A stretch of 64,000 nucleotides of DNA from Porphyromonadaceae bacterium UBA7332 (GTDB lineage Bacteria; Bacteroidota; Bacteroidia; Bacteroidales; UBA7332), in contig DKPO01000012.1 of assembly GCA_002471225.1 (NCBI GenBank), forward strand, positions 9,112 to 73,111, written 5' to 3'. The notes under the pieces were generated by a model that saw only the letters and a program-made list of their open reading frames with translations, searched no databases and had not been told where the DNA came from. This document shows, one piece after another, positions 43,056-52,663 of the stretch. Each line of letters opens with the position of its first letter. Within the stretch, counting starts at the first letter, position 1. The position numbers were made by a program, and so were the translations under genes.

Positions 43056-44084
43056 ATGAAACACATTTTTATCGTTGTATTTTGTGTCTTATGTACTCAG
43101 CTTACATTTGCACAGAAATTACAATTTGCTTATGACGTAGATTTTCATGTCTTCTTCGACAATCGCGAATACAAAAGTGAATTTCAAAAGTCTCAAACCA
43201 TATTTGGAAGCAGAATCGCACCTGATTTAGGAGTAAAGTTCCTCGAAAACCATTATTTAATGGGAGGTATAAATTATCTGCAAGAGTTCGGAAAAAAAAC
43301 TTTTGACTCCAGACCTGATTATACCTTTTATTACAGATACACCAATGAGTGGTTTACCGGTATTGGAGGATCTTTTAATCGCCGCTTTTTGAAAGGTGAT
43401 TATCCCTTATCGATGTTCAGTGATGATGTCGCATATTTTGATCCAAACATTGATGGTGCTTTATTTCAGTTTTATAATGAAAGACTCTGGGGTGAGTTCT
43501 TTTGTGACTGGTTCGGAAGACAAAGCGAAAAAGTGAGAGAGAAGTTTATGTTAGCCGGATCAGGTGAGTACAGACATAAAATGCTCTTTGCCGGATTTCA
43601 GTTTTACATGATTCATTATGCAGGAACATTCTCCGCAGACTCACTGATCGATAATGGAGTTGCTCACCCTTATGTAGGCGTAGACTTCACTCCTCTTCTG
43701 CCTTGTATGAATAAATTATCTCTGCAAGCCGGATTAATGTGCGGACTTGAACAGGTACGTGCAACTGGAGAAGGATTTGTTGCTTCTCCGGGTTTACAAT
43801 TAGAGCTTAAGGCAGAATGGAAACGAATCGGCTTAAAAAATACATTCCGCACAGGTAAGGGAATGATGGTGAACTGGGGGAAATTCGACGATGAATACAA
43901 TACGTTATATTGGGGAGATCCGTATTATCGCGCAAAAACATATAATCGCCTGGAGTTGTACTGGCAAATAGCCAGATCTAAGTATGTCGATTGCAAATTG
44001 CAATCGGTTTTTCATTCAGACGGAAAAGTAATGAATGACTGGCAGCAACTTTTGGTTTTAAGAGTCAACATAAACAATAAATAA
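43056..44084 (+). CDS. Putative outer-membrane beta-barrel protein
   Basis: 342 aa; signal peptide MKHIFIVVFCVLCTQLTFAQ. The mature part is made of alternating aromatic-rich strands (FAYDVDFHVFFDN, YTFYYRYTNEWFTGIGGSF, LELYWQIARSKYVDCKLQSVFH) and ends in a hydrophobic strand (QQLLVLRVNI), the look of an outer-membrane barrel. No family recognised. Its stop is 3 bp before waaA, so the two are co-expressed; a role near LPS export or surface assembly is possible but unproven. Confidence 0.65.
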   Translation: MKHIFIVVFCVLCTQLTFAQKLQFAYDVDFHVFFDNREYKSEFQKSQTIFGSRIAPDLGVKFLENHYLMGGINYLQEFGKKTFDSRPDYTFYYRYTNEWFTGIGGSFNRRFLKGDYPLSMFSDDVAYFDPNIDGALFQFYNERLWGEFFCDWFGRQSEKVREKFMLAGSGEYRHKMLFAGFQFYMIHYAGTFSADSLIDNGVAHPYVGVDFTPLLPCMNKLSLQAGLMCGLEQVRATGEGFVASPGLQLELKAEWKRIGLKNTFRTGKGMMVNWGKFDDEYNTLYWGDPYYRAKTYNRLELYWQIARSKYVDCKLQSVFHSDGKVMNDWQQLLVLRVNINNK

Positions 44085-44087
44085 TCA

Positions 44088-45308
44088 ATGTTTATTTACA
44101 ACCTTGCAATTCAACTCCTTTCACTAGCCGTAAAAATAATGGCTTGTTTTAAAGATAAGGAGAAAAAGCTGGCTGAAGGACAAAAGAACGTTTTTAGCTA
44201 TTTATCCAAAAAAAGAAATGCTAACGACCAATATATATGGTTTCATGCATCATCACTGGGAGAGTTCGAACAAGGACGTCCGATGATTGAAAAAATAAAA
44301 AGAGAACAACCTAAAAAGAAAATTCTACTTACATTTTTCTCTCCATCCGGATATGAAGTCCGTAAAAATTATGCATTAGCAGATATGATTTGTTATTTAC
44401 CTTTTGACAAACCTGCCAATGTGAAACGCTTTCTGGATATTGTAAATCCGGAGAAAGCAATATTTATAAAATATGAGTTTTGGTATAATTATCTGTTTGA
44501 ATTAAATCACAGAGCTATTCCTACTTATATTATTTCTGCTATATTCCGTCCAAAACAGTTATTCTTTAAACCATGGGGCGGATGGTACAGAAAAATGCTT
44601 ACGTTCTTTGATCAACTCTTTGTTCAGGACAATGCTTCTAAAGAATTGCTTACGCAGATCGGGGTTAAGAATGTAACCGTTTGCGGAGATACACGCTTTG
44701 ACAGAGTTATCGACATTATGAAAGAAGCAAAAGATCTGCCTTTGGTTGATCGGTTTGCTAAAAATCAATTTATATTGGTAGCTGGTAGCTCCTGGCCTAA
44801 AGATGAAGATATTTTTATTGAATACTTCAATACGAATAAGAATCTGAAACTCATTATTGCCCCTCACGAAATACACGAAGGTCATTTACAAAGTATAGAG
44901 AGTAAGATCAAAAGGACTTATATCCGGTATTCTCAAATTAAAGATCAGGATTTACAGGAAATTGATTGTATTCTGATTGATTGTTTCGGACTTTTATCCT
45001 CCATATACAGATATGGCAAAGTTGCTTATATAGGTGGAGGATTCGGCGTAGGTATACATAATGTACTGGAAGCTGCCGTATACGGAATTCCTGTTATATG
45101 GGGTCCTAATTACTCAAAATTCAGAGAGGCTAAATCTTTAATCAAATCCGGGGGTGGATTTTCGATTAATGATAAAGATGAGTTTGACAGATTAATGGGT
45201 CAGATGAGAGATAATACATCATTCCTTAACACTTCGAGCAGAGCTTCTTTAAACTATGTTGCAGAAAATGCAGGTGCGACAGAGCAAATTTATAATATGA
45301 TTTTTTGA
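44088..45308 (+). CDS. waaA: 3-deoxy-D-manno-octulosonic acid transferase
   Basis: 406 aa GT30 enzyme. N-terminal membrane-associated helix, then the acceptor-side motif FHASSLGEFEQGRP, LLTFFSPSGYEVRKNY, KYEFWYNYL, GSSWPKDE and the donor-binding GGGFGVGIHNVLEAAVYGIPVIWGPNY. Adds Kdo to lipid A precursor on the cytoplasmic face of the inner membrane. Translationally close to the upstream barrel protein. Confidence 0.93.
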   Translation: MFIYNLAIQLLSLAVKIMACFKDKEKKLAEGQKNVFSYLSKKRNANDQYIWFHASSLGEFEQGRPMIEKIKREQPKKKILLTFFSPSGYEVRKNYALADMICYLPFDKPANVKRFLDIVNPEKAIFIKYEFWYNYLFELNHRAIPTYIISAIFRPKQLFFKPWGGWYRKMLTFFDQLFVQDNASKELLTQIGVKNVTVCGDTRFDRVIDIMKEAKDLPLVDRFAKNQFILVAGSSWPKDEDIFIEYFNTNKNLKLIIAPHEIHEGHLQSIESKIKRTYIRYSQIKDQDLQEIDCILIDCFGLLSSIYRYGKVAYIGGGFGVGIHNVLEAAVYGIPVIWGPNYSKFREAKSLIKSGGGFSINDKDEFDRLMGQMRDNTSFLNTSSRASLNYVAENAGATEQIYNMIF

Positions 45309-45538
45309 TAAATCTCTCGCATTTCCCTCTAAATCGGGTATAGAATTCGCTAATCTTCGAATTTTATACCCGATTTCGTTTTATCAGTATCTTAAAACAA
45401 TAGAAATAAACCAGTTATAAAGTTCTAATTTTAATTCCACAAATGCCAAAATAGACTCAGCACAAACTTTTTACGCGCATTTTGTTTGATAATGTGCAGT
45501 TTAATTATACATTTGCACAGAATACAATAAAATGTGCT

Positions 45539-47197
45539 ATGATAAAAGAGAACTTTATTCAACTGTTTGCGGATTCCTTTAAAAAGAATTGGGAATTAAA
45601 AGCCCTTTCCGATTATGTTGAAAAAACTTCATTCACATATGGAGAAGTTGCAACCGAAGTAGCAAAACTTCATATGCTTTTCGAAGCTTGTCATATAAAG
45701 CAAGGAGACAAAATTGCTTTAATAGGAAGAAATACATCTAGCTGGTGTATTGTATATATAGCAACAATCACTTACGGAGCAGTTATCGTTCCAATTCTTC
45801 CTGACTTTAATCCAAACGATGTTCATCATATCGTTTCTCATTCAGATTCTGTTTTACTGTTTACTACAGATCAAATCTGGGAATCACTGGAAGAAGAGAA
45901 ATTAGCCGGTATTAAAGGTGCTTTTTCACTGACTGATTTCAGATGTATCTATCAAAAAGATGGTGAGACTATTCAGAAGTTTATGGCTCATCATGAAAAA
46001 GCTTTTAAAACTAAATATCCTAACGGCTATCATATAGAAGATATCCACTATGCGAAAAGAAGCAACAGTGAGTTAGCTTTGATCAGCTATACATCCGGAA
46101 CCACTGGTTTCAGCAAAGGTGTGATGCTTTCAGCAAATAATCTGGCAGGCAACACTGTCTTTGGTTTGACAACTAAACTTTATAGCCCGGGCGATAACTG
46201 TTTATGTTTTTTACCTCTTGCTCACGCATATGGCTGCGCTTTTGATTTTTTGACGCCAATTAATGCAGGTGCGCATATTACTTTACTTAGTAAGATCCCG
46301 ACACCGAAGATCTTATTAAAAGCATTTGAGGAGATCAAACCCAAACTTATTTGTATGGTACCTTTGATTTTGGAAAAGATTTATAAAAAACAAATCTTAC
46401 CGAAAATCAGTAGTTCAGCGATTAAGCTTCTACTAAATGTACCATTCGTAAATGAGAAAATATATAGCAAAATTCGTGAAACGTTAGTACAGTCTTTCGG
46501 CGGTAACTTCTCTCAGATTATTATAGGTGGAGCTCCGCTTAATAAGGAAGTAGAGGAATTCTTATATAAAATAAAATTCCCATTTACTGTTGGCTACGGT
46601 ATGACTGAATGTGCTCCGCTAATCAGCTACTCCAGATGGGATAATTTCATACCTACATCTGCAGGTATGGTTTTGCATGGTTACATGGAGGTAAAAATAG
46701 ACTCTGATGATCCATATAATAAAGTAGGCGAAATCATGGTACGCGGAGAACACGTCATGATGGGCTATTACAAAAACCCTGAAGCAACGGCTGCCATTAT
46801 GCGCGACGGTTGGTTACTAACAGGAGATATGGGAAAAATAGATGCTGAAGGTAATATTTATATCCGGGGAAGAAGTAAAAGTATGATTTTGGGAGCATCC
46901 GGACAAAACATTTATCCGGAAGAAATCGAAGCTAAACTAAATAATATGCCATGCGTCATGGAAAGTTTGGTTATCGAAAGAAACGGAAAACTTGTCGCTC
47001 TTGTTTATCCCGATTATGATGGATTAGACAGTGTAGATAATACACAAGAGGTATTACCGGCAATCATGGATGAGAACAGAAAGAATCTTAATAAGATTGT
47101 TGCTCCTTATGAGCAGATCTCATCTATCGAATTATATCCGAATGAATTTGAAAAAACACCCAAAAAGAGCATCAAAAGGTACCTATATCAGGCTCAC
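45539..47197 (+). CDS. AMP-forming long-chain acyl-CoA ligase
   Basis: About 553 aa from the ATG at 45539 (MIKENFIQLF); an earlier frame start at 45482 adds residues unlike the family. ANL motifs: LALISYTSGTTGFSKGVMLS (P-loop), FTVGYGMTECAPLISYSRWDNF, GWLLTGDMGKID, RGRSKSMILGASGQNIYPEEIE and the C-terminal catalytic Lys in EKTPKKSIKRYLY. Activates fatty acids to acyl-CoA at the membrane; exact chain length not readable. Confidence 0.9.
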
Positions 47198-47248
47198 TAA
47201 GTTAAATAGTGTTATTTTCAGGTTTTTGAGCAAAAATAATTGGATATT

Positions 47249-47282
47249 TATATTTGCAGTGTCTAAAAATGCTATACATTTG
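47249..47282 (+). promoter_or_regulatory. Tandem overlapping promoters of small lipoprotein
   Basis: Two -7 boxes, TATATTTG (47249-47256) and TACATTTG (47275-47282). The TTTG of the first lies 18 bp before the second and could double as its -33 box. Confidence 0.5.
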
Positions 47283-47335
47283 CAGCGATAAAAAGAAAAC
47301 AACATAAGTTTTAACGTTTCTAATTACTTTACAAA

Positions 47336-47527
47336 ATGAAAAAGTTAGTTTTGTTCTTTGTTGCTGTTGTTGCAGTATCTTTCGCATCTTGTGGTGGTGC
47401 TAAAACAGAGCAAGCTCCTGCAGTAGACTCTGTGCCAGTAGTTGTTGAAGAAGTTACAGAAGCTGTTATTGATACAGCTACTAACGATACTCTTGCTACA
47501 GACACAACAGTTGTAGTTGCTGAATAA
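47336..47527 (+). CDS. Small Thr/Val/Glu-rich lipoprotein
   Basis: 63 aa. Signal peptide MKKLVLFFVAVVAVSFASC with lipobox FASC, then an acidic, low-complexity 44-residue tail rich in Val, Thr, Ala, Asp and Glu (VPVVVEEVTEAVIDTATNDTLATDTTVVV). No fold expected. Tandem promoters and a strong terminator suggest an abundant, independently controlled short mRNA; abundant small surface lipoproteins of this type occur in Bacteroidota. Function unknown. Confidence 0.75.
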   Translation: MKKLVLFFVAVVAVSFASCGGAKTEQAPAVDSVPVVVEEVTEAVIDTATNDTLATDTTVVVAE

Positions 47528-47550
47528 TCAGATTATTCGGCTTAAGAATC

Positions 47551-47592
47551 AAAAAAAGGGAGAATCCAATGGATTCTCCCTTTTTCTTTTTG
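47551..47592 (+). terminator. Intrinsic terminator of small lipoprotein
   Basis: AGGGAGAATCC / GGATTCTCCCT with a 3-nt loop and long T run. Confidence 0.9.
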
Positions 47593-47721
47593 TACGAACC
47601 GGCAATGCTTTCATTTCTTTCAGCTGTTAAAAGCCACACATCCCCATCATATTGTTATTATTCTATCTTTTTTTTATTTACCTTTGTACCAGTTTTACCA
47701 ACCAAACACTTTTATTTATAC

Positions 47722-48888
47722 ATGAGCGATCAACGTTATAATCTACGCGGCGTTTCTGCTTCGAAAGAAGATGTGCACAACGCAATAAAAAACATTGATA
47801 AAGGTATATTCCCTCAAGCTTTCTGCAAAATTATCCCGGATATTCTGGGAGGTGATCCTGAATATTGCAATATCATGCACGCTGATGGTGCAGGTACAAA
47901 ATCGTCATTAGCTTATGCTTATTGGAAAGAAACCGGAGATATTGCTGTATGGAAAGGTATTGCGCAAGATGCATTAATAATGAACATTGATGATTTATTA
48001 TGTGTCGGTGCAGTTGACAATATCCTTGTCTCTTCTACAATCGGCCGAAATAAACACCTTATTCCGGGCGAAGTCATCTCTGCGATTATCAACGGAACTG
48101 ACGAATTGCTGGAAGAATTAAGAAGCATGGGAGTTAATGCTTATGCTACAGGTGGTGAAACAGCCGATGTCGGTGATCTGGTAAGAACGATCATTGTGGA
48201 CAGTACCGTAACTTGTCGAATGAAAAGAGCTGACGTAATTTCGAATGACCGTATTCAGGCTGGAGATGTTATCGTCGGTATGGCTTCTTACGGACAAGCA
48301 ACTTACGAAAAAGAATATAATGGCGGAATGGGTAGTAACGGACTAACATCTGCCAGACATGATGTTTTTGCTAAATATTTAGCTAAAAAATACCCTGAAA
48401 CATTCGACTCTAACGTTCCGGAAGAGCTTGTATACTCCGGTCAGAAGAACTTAACTGATAAAATTGACGAGCTTGGCATTGATGCCGGCAAATTAGTCCT
48501 TTCTCCTACGCGAACTTACGCTCCTGTCATCAAAGTATTACTTGAAGAATTACGTTCTCAAATTCACGGAATGGTTCATTGTTCCGGCGGAGCACAAACC
48601 AAAGTCATGCATTTCGTTAAAAACGTACACGTAATCAAAGACAATCTTTTCCCTGTCCCTCCTTTATTTAAAATGATTCAGGAACAATCGGGTACAGACT
48701 GGAAGGAAATGTATAAAGTTTTCAATATGGGACACCGTATGGAAATCTATATTGCACCTGAGCACGCTGAGAAAGTTATCGAAATATCTAAATCATTTGG
48801 CATAGATGCTCAAATTGTCGGTCGGGTTGAAGCCAGCGACAAAAATGAACTTACAATCAAAAGTGAGTTCGGAACATTTGAATATTAA
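47722..48888 (+). CDS. purM: Phosphoribosylformylglycinamidine cyclo-ligase (AIR synthase), Bacteroidota type
   Basis: 389 aa from the ATG at 47722 (MSDQRYNLRGVSASKED). The -7 box TACCTTTG at 47679-47686 excludes the longer frame. PurM/SelD fold: HADGAGTKSSLAY, DDLLCVGAVDNILVSSTIGRNK, ATGGETADVGDLVRT and GMVHCSGGAQTKVMHF. Closes the imidazole ring of AIR in purine synthesis. Longer than the E. coli enzyme and divergent, as usual in this phylum. Confidence 0.88.
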   Translation: MSDQRYNLRGVSASKEDVHNAIKNIDKGIFPQAFCKIIPDILGGDPEYCNIMHADGAGTKSSLAYAYWKETGDIAVWKGIAQDALIMNIDDLLCVGAVDNILVSSTIGRNKHLIPGEVISAIINGTDELLEELRSMGVNAYATGGETADVGDLVRTIIVDSTVTCRMKRADVISNDRIQAGDVIVGMASYGQATYEKEYNGGMGSNGLTSARHDVFAKYLAKKYPETFDSNVPEELVYSGQKNLTDKIDELGIDAGKLVLSPTRTYAPVIKVLLEELRSQIHGMVHCSGGAQTKVMHFVKNVHVIKDNLFPVPPLFKMIQEQSGTDWKEMYKVFNMGHRMEIYIAPEHAEKVIEISKSFGIDAQIVGRVEASDKNELTIKSEFGTFEY

Positions 48889-48898
48889 TTACTTTCTA

Positions 48899-48937
48899 TA
48901 AAAAAAGAGGATCGGCTTATAAAACCGATCCTCTTTT
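48899..48937. terminator. Bidirectional terminator between purM and cdd
   Basis: AAGAGGATCGG / CCGATCCTCTT with loop CTTATAAAA-type, A and T runs on the two flanks. Confidence 0.9.
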
Positions 48938-49423
48938 TTATTTATTCCCTAAACTTGATTTATCAAAACATAGAGGAAGTAAATCACGAATACTTGCCAC
49001 TTCATATACCGTATCCTTACTTGTCAAAAGAATACGCATGGGTTTTCCTCCCCTTTCTTCTGATTCAAGAATCACTTGGCGACATGCTCCGCAAGGGGCC
49101 AAAACCTCACTCAAAAAATCTCCGTCTGTAAAAGCAGCTATGACCAGAATTTCACAAGCCACATCCGGATATTGAGAATTTGCATAGAACAAAGTAGTTC
49201 GTTCAGCACATAAACCTGATGGATAAGCAGCATTCTCCTGATTGGTCCCTGTAAGAATTTCACCGTTTTCTAACAGAACAGCTGCACCTACCTGAAACTT
49301 TGAATAAGGAGCATAAGCTCTTTTTGTAGCTTCTTGTGCTAATTCAACTAATTTTTTTTCTACTTCTCCTAACTCAGAGAAGTCGTAAACTTTTATATTT
49401 GCAGAAATTACAAGATTTTTCAT
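48938..49423 (-). CDS. cdd: Cytidine deaminase
   Basis: 161 aa from the ATG at 49423 (MKNLVISANIKVYDF); 14 upstream codons are possible. Zinc site CAE in PSGLCAERTTLFYAN and PCGACRQ; YAPYSKFQVGAAVL at the start of the core. Deaminates cytidine/deoxycytidine in pyrimidine salvage. Confidence 0.95.
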   Translation of the reverse strand: MKNLVISANIKVYDFSELGEVEKKLVELAQEATKRAYAPYSKFQVGAAVLLENGEILTGTNQENAAYPSGLCAERTTLFYANSQYPDVACEILVIAAFTDGDFLSEVLAPCGACRQVILESEERGGKPMRILLTSKDTVYEVASIRDLLPLCFDKSSLGNK

Positions 49424-49509
49424 GCCAAATGAATTATTGTTTTTGCTTAATAACAAAATTAGCACTTTAAATTAGTTGTATAAAAACGAAATCCATAAAT
49501 ATTATTGTT

Positions 49510-50379
49510 ATGAGAAAAAAAATGTGGCTATTCCTGTTTATTTGCAGTTCGATGCTAACAATACAGGCTCAACAGCGAAATAAAAATTACATTAAGTATA
49601 TAGAGGTCTATAAAGAGATAGCCATTGAGCATAGCAAGAAATATAGTATTCCAGCCAGTATTACTCTGGCTCAGGGATTACTTGAGTCAGGAGCAGGACA
49701 AAGCCGCTTAGCCAGAGAAGGGAACAATCACTTTGGTATAAAATGTCATGAATGGACGGGAAGACGTATTTATCATGATGATGATGCACGTAACGAATGT
49801 TTTCGTCGCTATCGCCATGCAGAAGACTCGTATGAGGATCATGCTAAATTTCTGACTAACAGAAGTCGTTATTCTTTTTTATTTAATTATGAGACTACGG
49901 ACTATAAATCATGGGCTAAAGGTTTGTCTAAAGCAGGATATGCAACCGACAGAACCTATCCGACGAAATTGATCAAAATTATTGAAGACTATAATCTTTA
50001 TGAGTATGATTTAATTGCAAGAGGTAAAAATATATATAAGTTCAATCACGAGACATTTACGAATCAGGGGTTATTATATGTAGAAGCATTCCCGATGGAA
50101 ACGATTGAAATCATTGCTAAGGAATTTCACATGAGTCCAAAGAAAATCCGCTCATATAATGATATTCCTAAAAATTATCAACCTCAGGCCGGAGAACCGA
50201 TCTATCTTCAGAAAAAAAGATCAAAAGCTAAAATATACACAACACATACAGTACAGGGTGGAGAATCTATGCATACGATATCACAAAAATATGGTATCAA
50301 GCTAAAATCTCTTTATAAACTAAACAGAAAAGAGCTGGATTACTCTCCTCAGGCTGGTGAAATTATAAAACTCAGATAA
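49510..50379 (+). CDS. Secreted glucosaminidase with two LysM domains
   Basis: 289 aa. Signal peptide (about 1-20), GH73-type N-acetylglucosaminidase domain (about 25-175: ITLAQGLLESGAGQSRLAREGNNHFGIKCHEW, with Glu58 as likely acid, and YEDHAKFL), a first LysM-like unit (about 195-236) and a LysM at 240-289 (THTVQGGESMHTISQKYGIKLKSLYKLN). Hydrolyses or remodels peptidoglycan in the periplasm. Followed 11 bp later by a TPR protein in the same operon. Confidence 0.9.
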   Translation: MRKKMWLFLFICSSMLTIQAQQRNKNYIKYIEVYKEIAIEHSKKYSIPASITLAQGLLESGAGQSRLAREGNNHFGIKCHEWTGRRIYHDDDARNECFRRYRHAEDSYEDHAKFLTNRSRYSFLFNYETTDYKSWAKGLSKAGYATDRTYPTKLIKIIEDYNLYEYDLIARGKNIYKFNHETFTNQGLLYVEAFPMETIEIIAKEFHMSPKKIRSYNDIPKNYQPQAGEPIYLQKKRSKAKIYTTHTVQGGESMHTISQKYGIKLKSLYKLNRKELDYSPQAGEIIKLR

Positions 50380-50390
50380 ATAAATTTAAT

Positions 50391-51215
50391 ATGAAATTAA
50401 TTACAAGCATAATAGCCTTATTCTTTTGCTTCTCTTTTGTGAATGCCCAGACTTATGAAGATTGGGTAGAAAAATCATTTACATTTATGGAAAATAAAGA
50501 ATGGTCTGCGGCTGAAGAATGTCTTTTAAAAGCACTAAGATTAAAACCGGCCAATCCTGAAAATGCGATATTACTATCCAACTTAGGAACAGTTCAGCGC
50601 GAACAGGGTAAAATAGCTGATGCATTGCAATCTTATAATACAGGGCTGTTATTTGCAGAAGAGTCTCCTACTCTTTTATTAAATCGTGCCACATTGTATC
50701 TGGATATAGACAGTACAAATCTGGCTTTAGCCGATCTATCCGCTGCCATTGCGATTGATCATAAAAATATTGATCCTTATTATGTGAGAGGAATGATATA
50801 CTTAGAACGTGCAGATACTACCGGAGCATTAAATGATTTTCAGGAAATGCTAAAGATTAATCCAAACAGTTCTAAAGCCCGATTAGGATTAGCTGCAGTA
50901 AATACCGAAATGGGTGCTTATTCTGAAGCAGAAAGATTATATAATATTGTAATCACCAACAACCCCAAGAATCCGAATATTTACTTAAACAGAGCTGAAT
51001 TATACTTCTTGTGGGATAAGAATAATAAGGCGTTGGAGGATATCAGGAAAGCGCTGAATCTGGATCCGGAAAATCCTATCGGATATGTTCTTCGGGGTAA
51101 GATAAAGATGAAACAATACGAACCTAAATCAGCACATGCGGATTTTCTTAAAGCTAAAGAGTTAGGTTTCGATTCTCCGATGCTCGAAGAGTATTTAAAA
51201 CAGAGTAAAAAATAA
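50391..51215 (+). CDS. Periplasmic TPR protein
   Basis: 274 aa; signal peptide ending VNAQ, then about seven tandem TPR units (for example NAILLSNLGTVQREQGKIADALQSYNTGL, NIYLNRAELYFLWDKNNKALEDIRKALNLDPENP). A protein-protein interaction scaffold, probably acting with the upstream cell-wall hydrolase. Confidence 0.85.
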   Translation: MKLITSIIALFFCFSFVNAQTYEDWVEKSFTFMENKEWSAAEECLLKALRLKPANPENAILLSNLGTVQREQGKIADALQSYNTGLLFAEESPTLLLNRATLYLDIDSTNLALADLSAAIAIDHKNIDPYYVRGMIYLERADTTGALNDFQEMLKINPNSSKARLGLAAVNTEMGAYSEAERLYNIVITNNPKNPNIYLNRAELYFLWDKNNKALEDIRKALNLDPENPIGYVLRGKIKMKQYEPKSAHADFLKAKELGFDSPMLEEYLKQSKK

Positions 51216-51234
51216 GGTATACTTCCAGTCATAG

Positions 51235-51280
51235 AAAAAGCGGTATTTTGAGAATTAAATCTTCAAAATACCGCTTTTAT
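51235..51280. terminator. Bidirectional terminator
   Basis: AAAAGCGGTATTTTGA and its complement TCAAAATACCGCTTTT around a short loop; separates the TPR gene from convergent sufD. Confidence 0.85.
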
Positions 51281-51299
51281 TATGATAGTATAATTGTCT

Positions 51300-52646
51300 T
51301 TATTGACAAACCGAACATCCCGAACACTTAGAAAGCTCTCCTCTGAATCGTTTTTCTACTAAATGTTTCAAACGATCTTTCAAAGATTCTAATCGGATAT
51401 TCTCAATTACGTCATGTGTAAAAGCAAACATTAGCAACATACGTGCTTCTGGTGCCGATATACCGCGCGAACGTAAATAAAACAACGCATTTTCATCTAA
51501 CTGACCTACTGTAGCACCATGAGAACATTTTACATCATCTGCATAAATCTCTAACTGAGGCTTTGTATACATTTTAGCTTCGCGAGTCGCACAAATGTTC
51601 TTATTAGATTGGAAAGCTGTCGTTTTCTGAGCATCTTTACGTACAAGAATACGCCCTGCAAAAACTCCCGTTGCTGAATCATTCAGAACATATTTATATA
51701 GCTCGTTACTGTGACAGTTTGGCACAGCATGATCAATATAAGTATGATTATCCACATGCTGTTCCTGATCAGCAATAGCCATACCGATTACGTTAGCTTC
51801 CGCATATTCTCCCGATAACGTTACGTGAATATTATTTCGTGTTTTACCGTTATGCAACGTAATTCCGTTAATCAAAGTATTTGAGTTCTTACCTTGAGAA
51901 ACATAAGTTGAAGCAACACGTGTAGTATTTGTTGAGTTCTCTTCAAGTTCGTAATAATCAAAGACAGCATTATCTCCGACAAAGATCTCTGCTACTTGTG
52001 TTGCCAGGAAGTTTACTTTATCCATCGTATGATCACAAATCAGAAGTTTAGCCTGAGCTCCATCTTCAAGAATGATCAGTAGTCGACGGTTAACCATAAA
52101 ATCCACATCTCCGCGCAAAATATTCACTAACTGAATCGGACGTTCTACAATCACATTCTTAGGTACATACAAAACGAATCCGTCTTGTACGAATGTTGTA
52201 TTAAATGCAACAGAGCCGTCTTTTTCGTTATTAGCTATCTGATTATAATATTTAGAGATTAACTCAGGATGAGACTGTGCTATTTCATTTAAACTTCCGG
52301 CAATAACTCCCTCAGGCAAAACAGGTTTTACAGATTCTTTCTGATAAAAACTATCATTTACCATAAAGTACAATACTGTACTTAAATTGGGAACATCGCA
52401 TCTGAATACCTCATAAGGATTAACCGGAATAGGTAGTCTATTCAGATTTAATCCATAATCAGGCGCAAAATAATCCTGTACCTGAGTATATTTGTAATCC
52501 TCGTTTGACTTGACCGGAAAACCTAAAGCCTCAAATAGCGGAAAAGCTTTTTGACGTGCTTCATTCAATAATGCTGCACATGGTTTCTCTATCAGTCCAT
52601 GATGAGCATTATAAAGGTCAATATATTGTTTTTCTATTTGTGTCAT
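51300..52646 (-). CDS. sufD: Fe-S cluster assembly protein SufD
   Basis: 448 aa. SufBD beta-helix core (VERPIQLVNIL, GDNAVFDYYELEENS) and the signature region ENALFYLRSRGISAPEARMLLMFAF near the C-terminus. The protein ends in KCSGCSVCQ (Cys441, Cys444, Cys447), an extra CxxCxxC tail. Partner of SufB and SufC in cluster assembly; 17 bp after sufC. Confidence 0.93.
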   Translation of the reverse strand: MTQIEKQYIDLYNAHHGLIEKPCAALLNEARQKAFPLFEALGFPVKSNEDYKYTQVQDYFAPDYGLNLNRLPIPVNPYEVFRCDVPNLSTVLYFMVNDSFYQKESVKPVLPEGVIAGSLNEIAQSHPELISKYYNQIANNEKDGSVAFNTTFVQDGFVLYVPKNVIVERPIQLVNILRGDVDFMVNRRLLIILEDGAQAKLLICDHTMDKVNFLATQVAEIFVGDNAVFDYYELEENSTNTTRVASTYVSQGKNSNTLINGITLHNGKTRNNIHVTLSGEYAEANVIGMAIADQEQHVDNHTYIDHAVPNCHSNELYKYVLNDSATGVFAGRILVRKDAQKTTAFQSNKNICATREAKMYTKPQLEIYADDVKCSHGATVGQLDENALFYLRSRGISAPEARMLLMFAFTHDVIENIRLESLKDRLKHLVEKRFRGELSKCSGCSVCQ

Positions 52647-52663
52647 GATCTGAACAGGTTATT

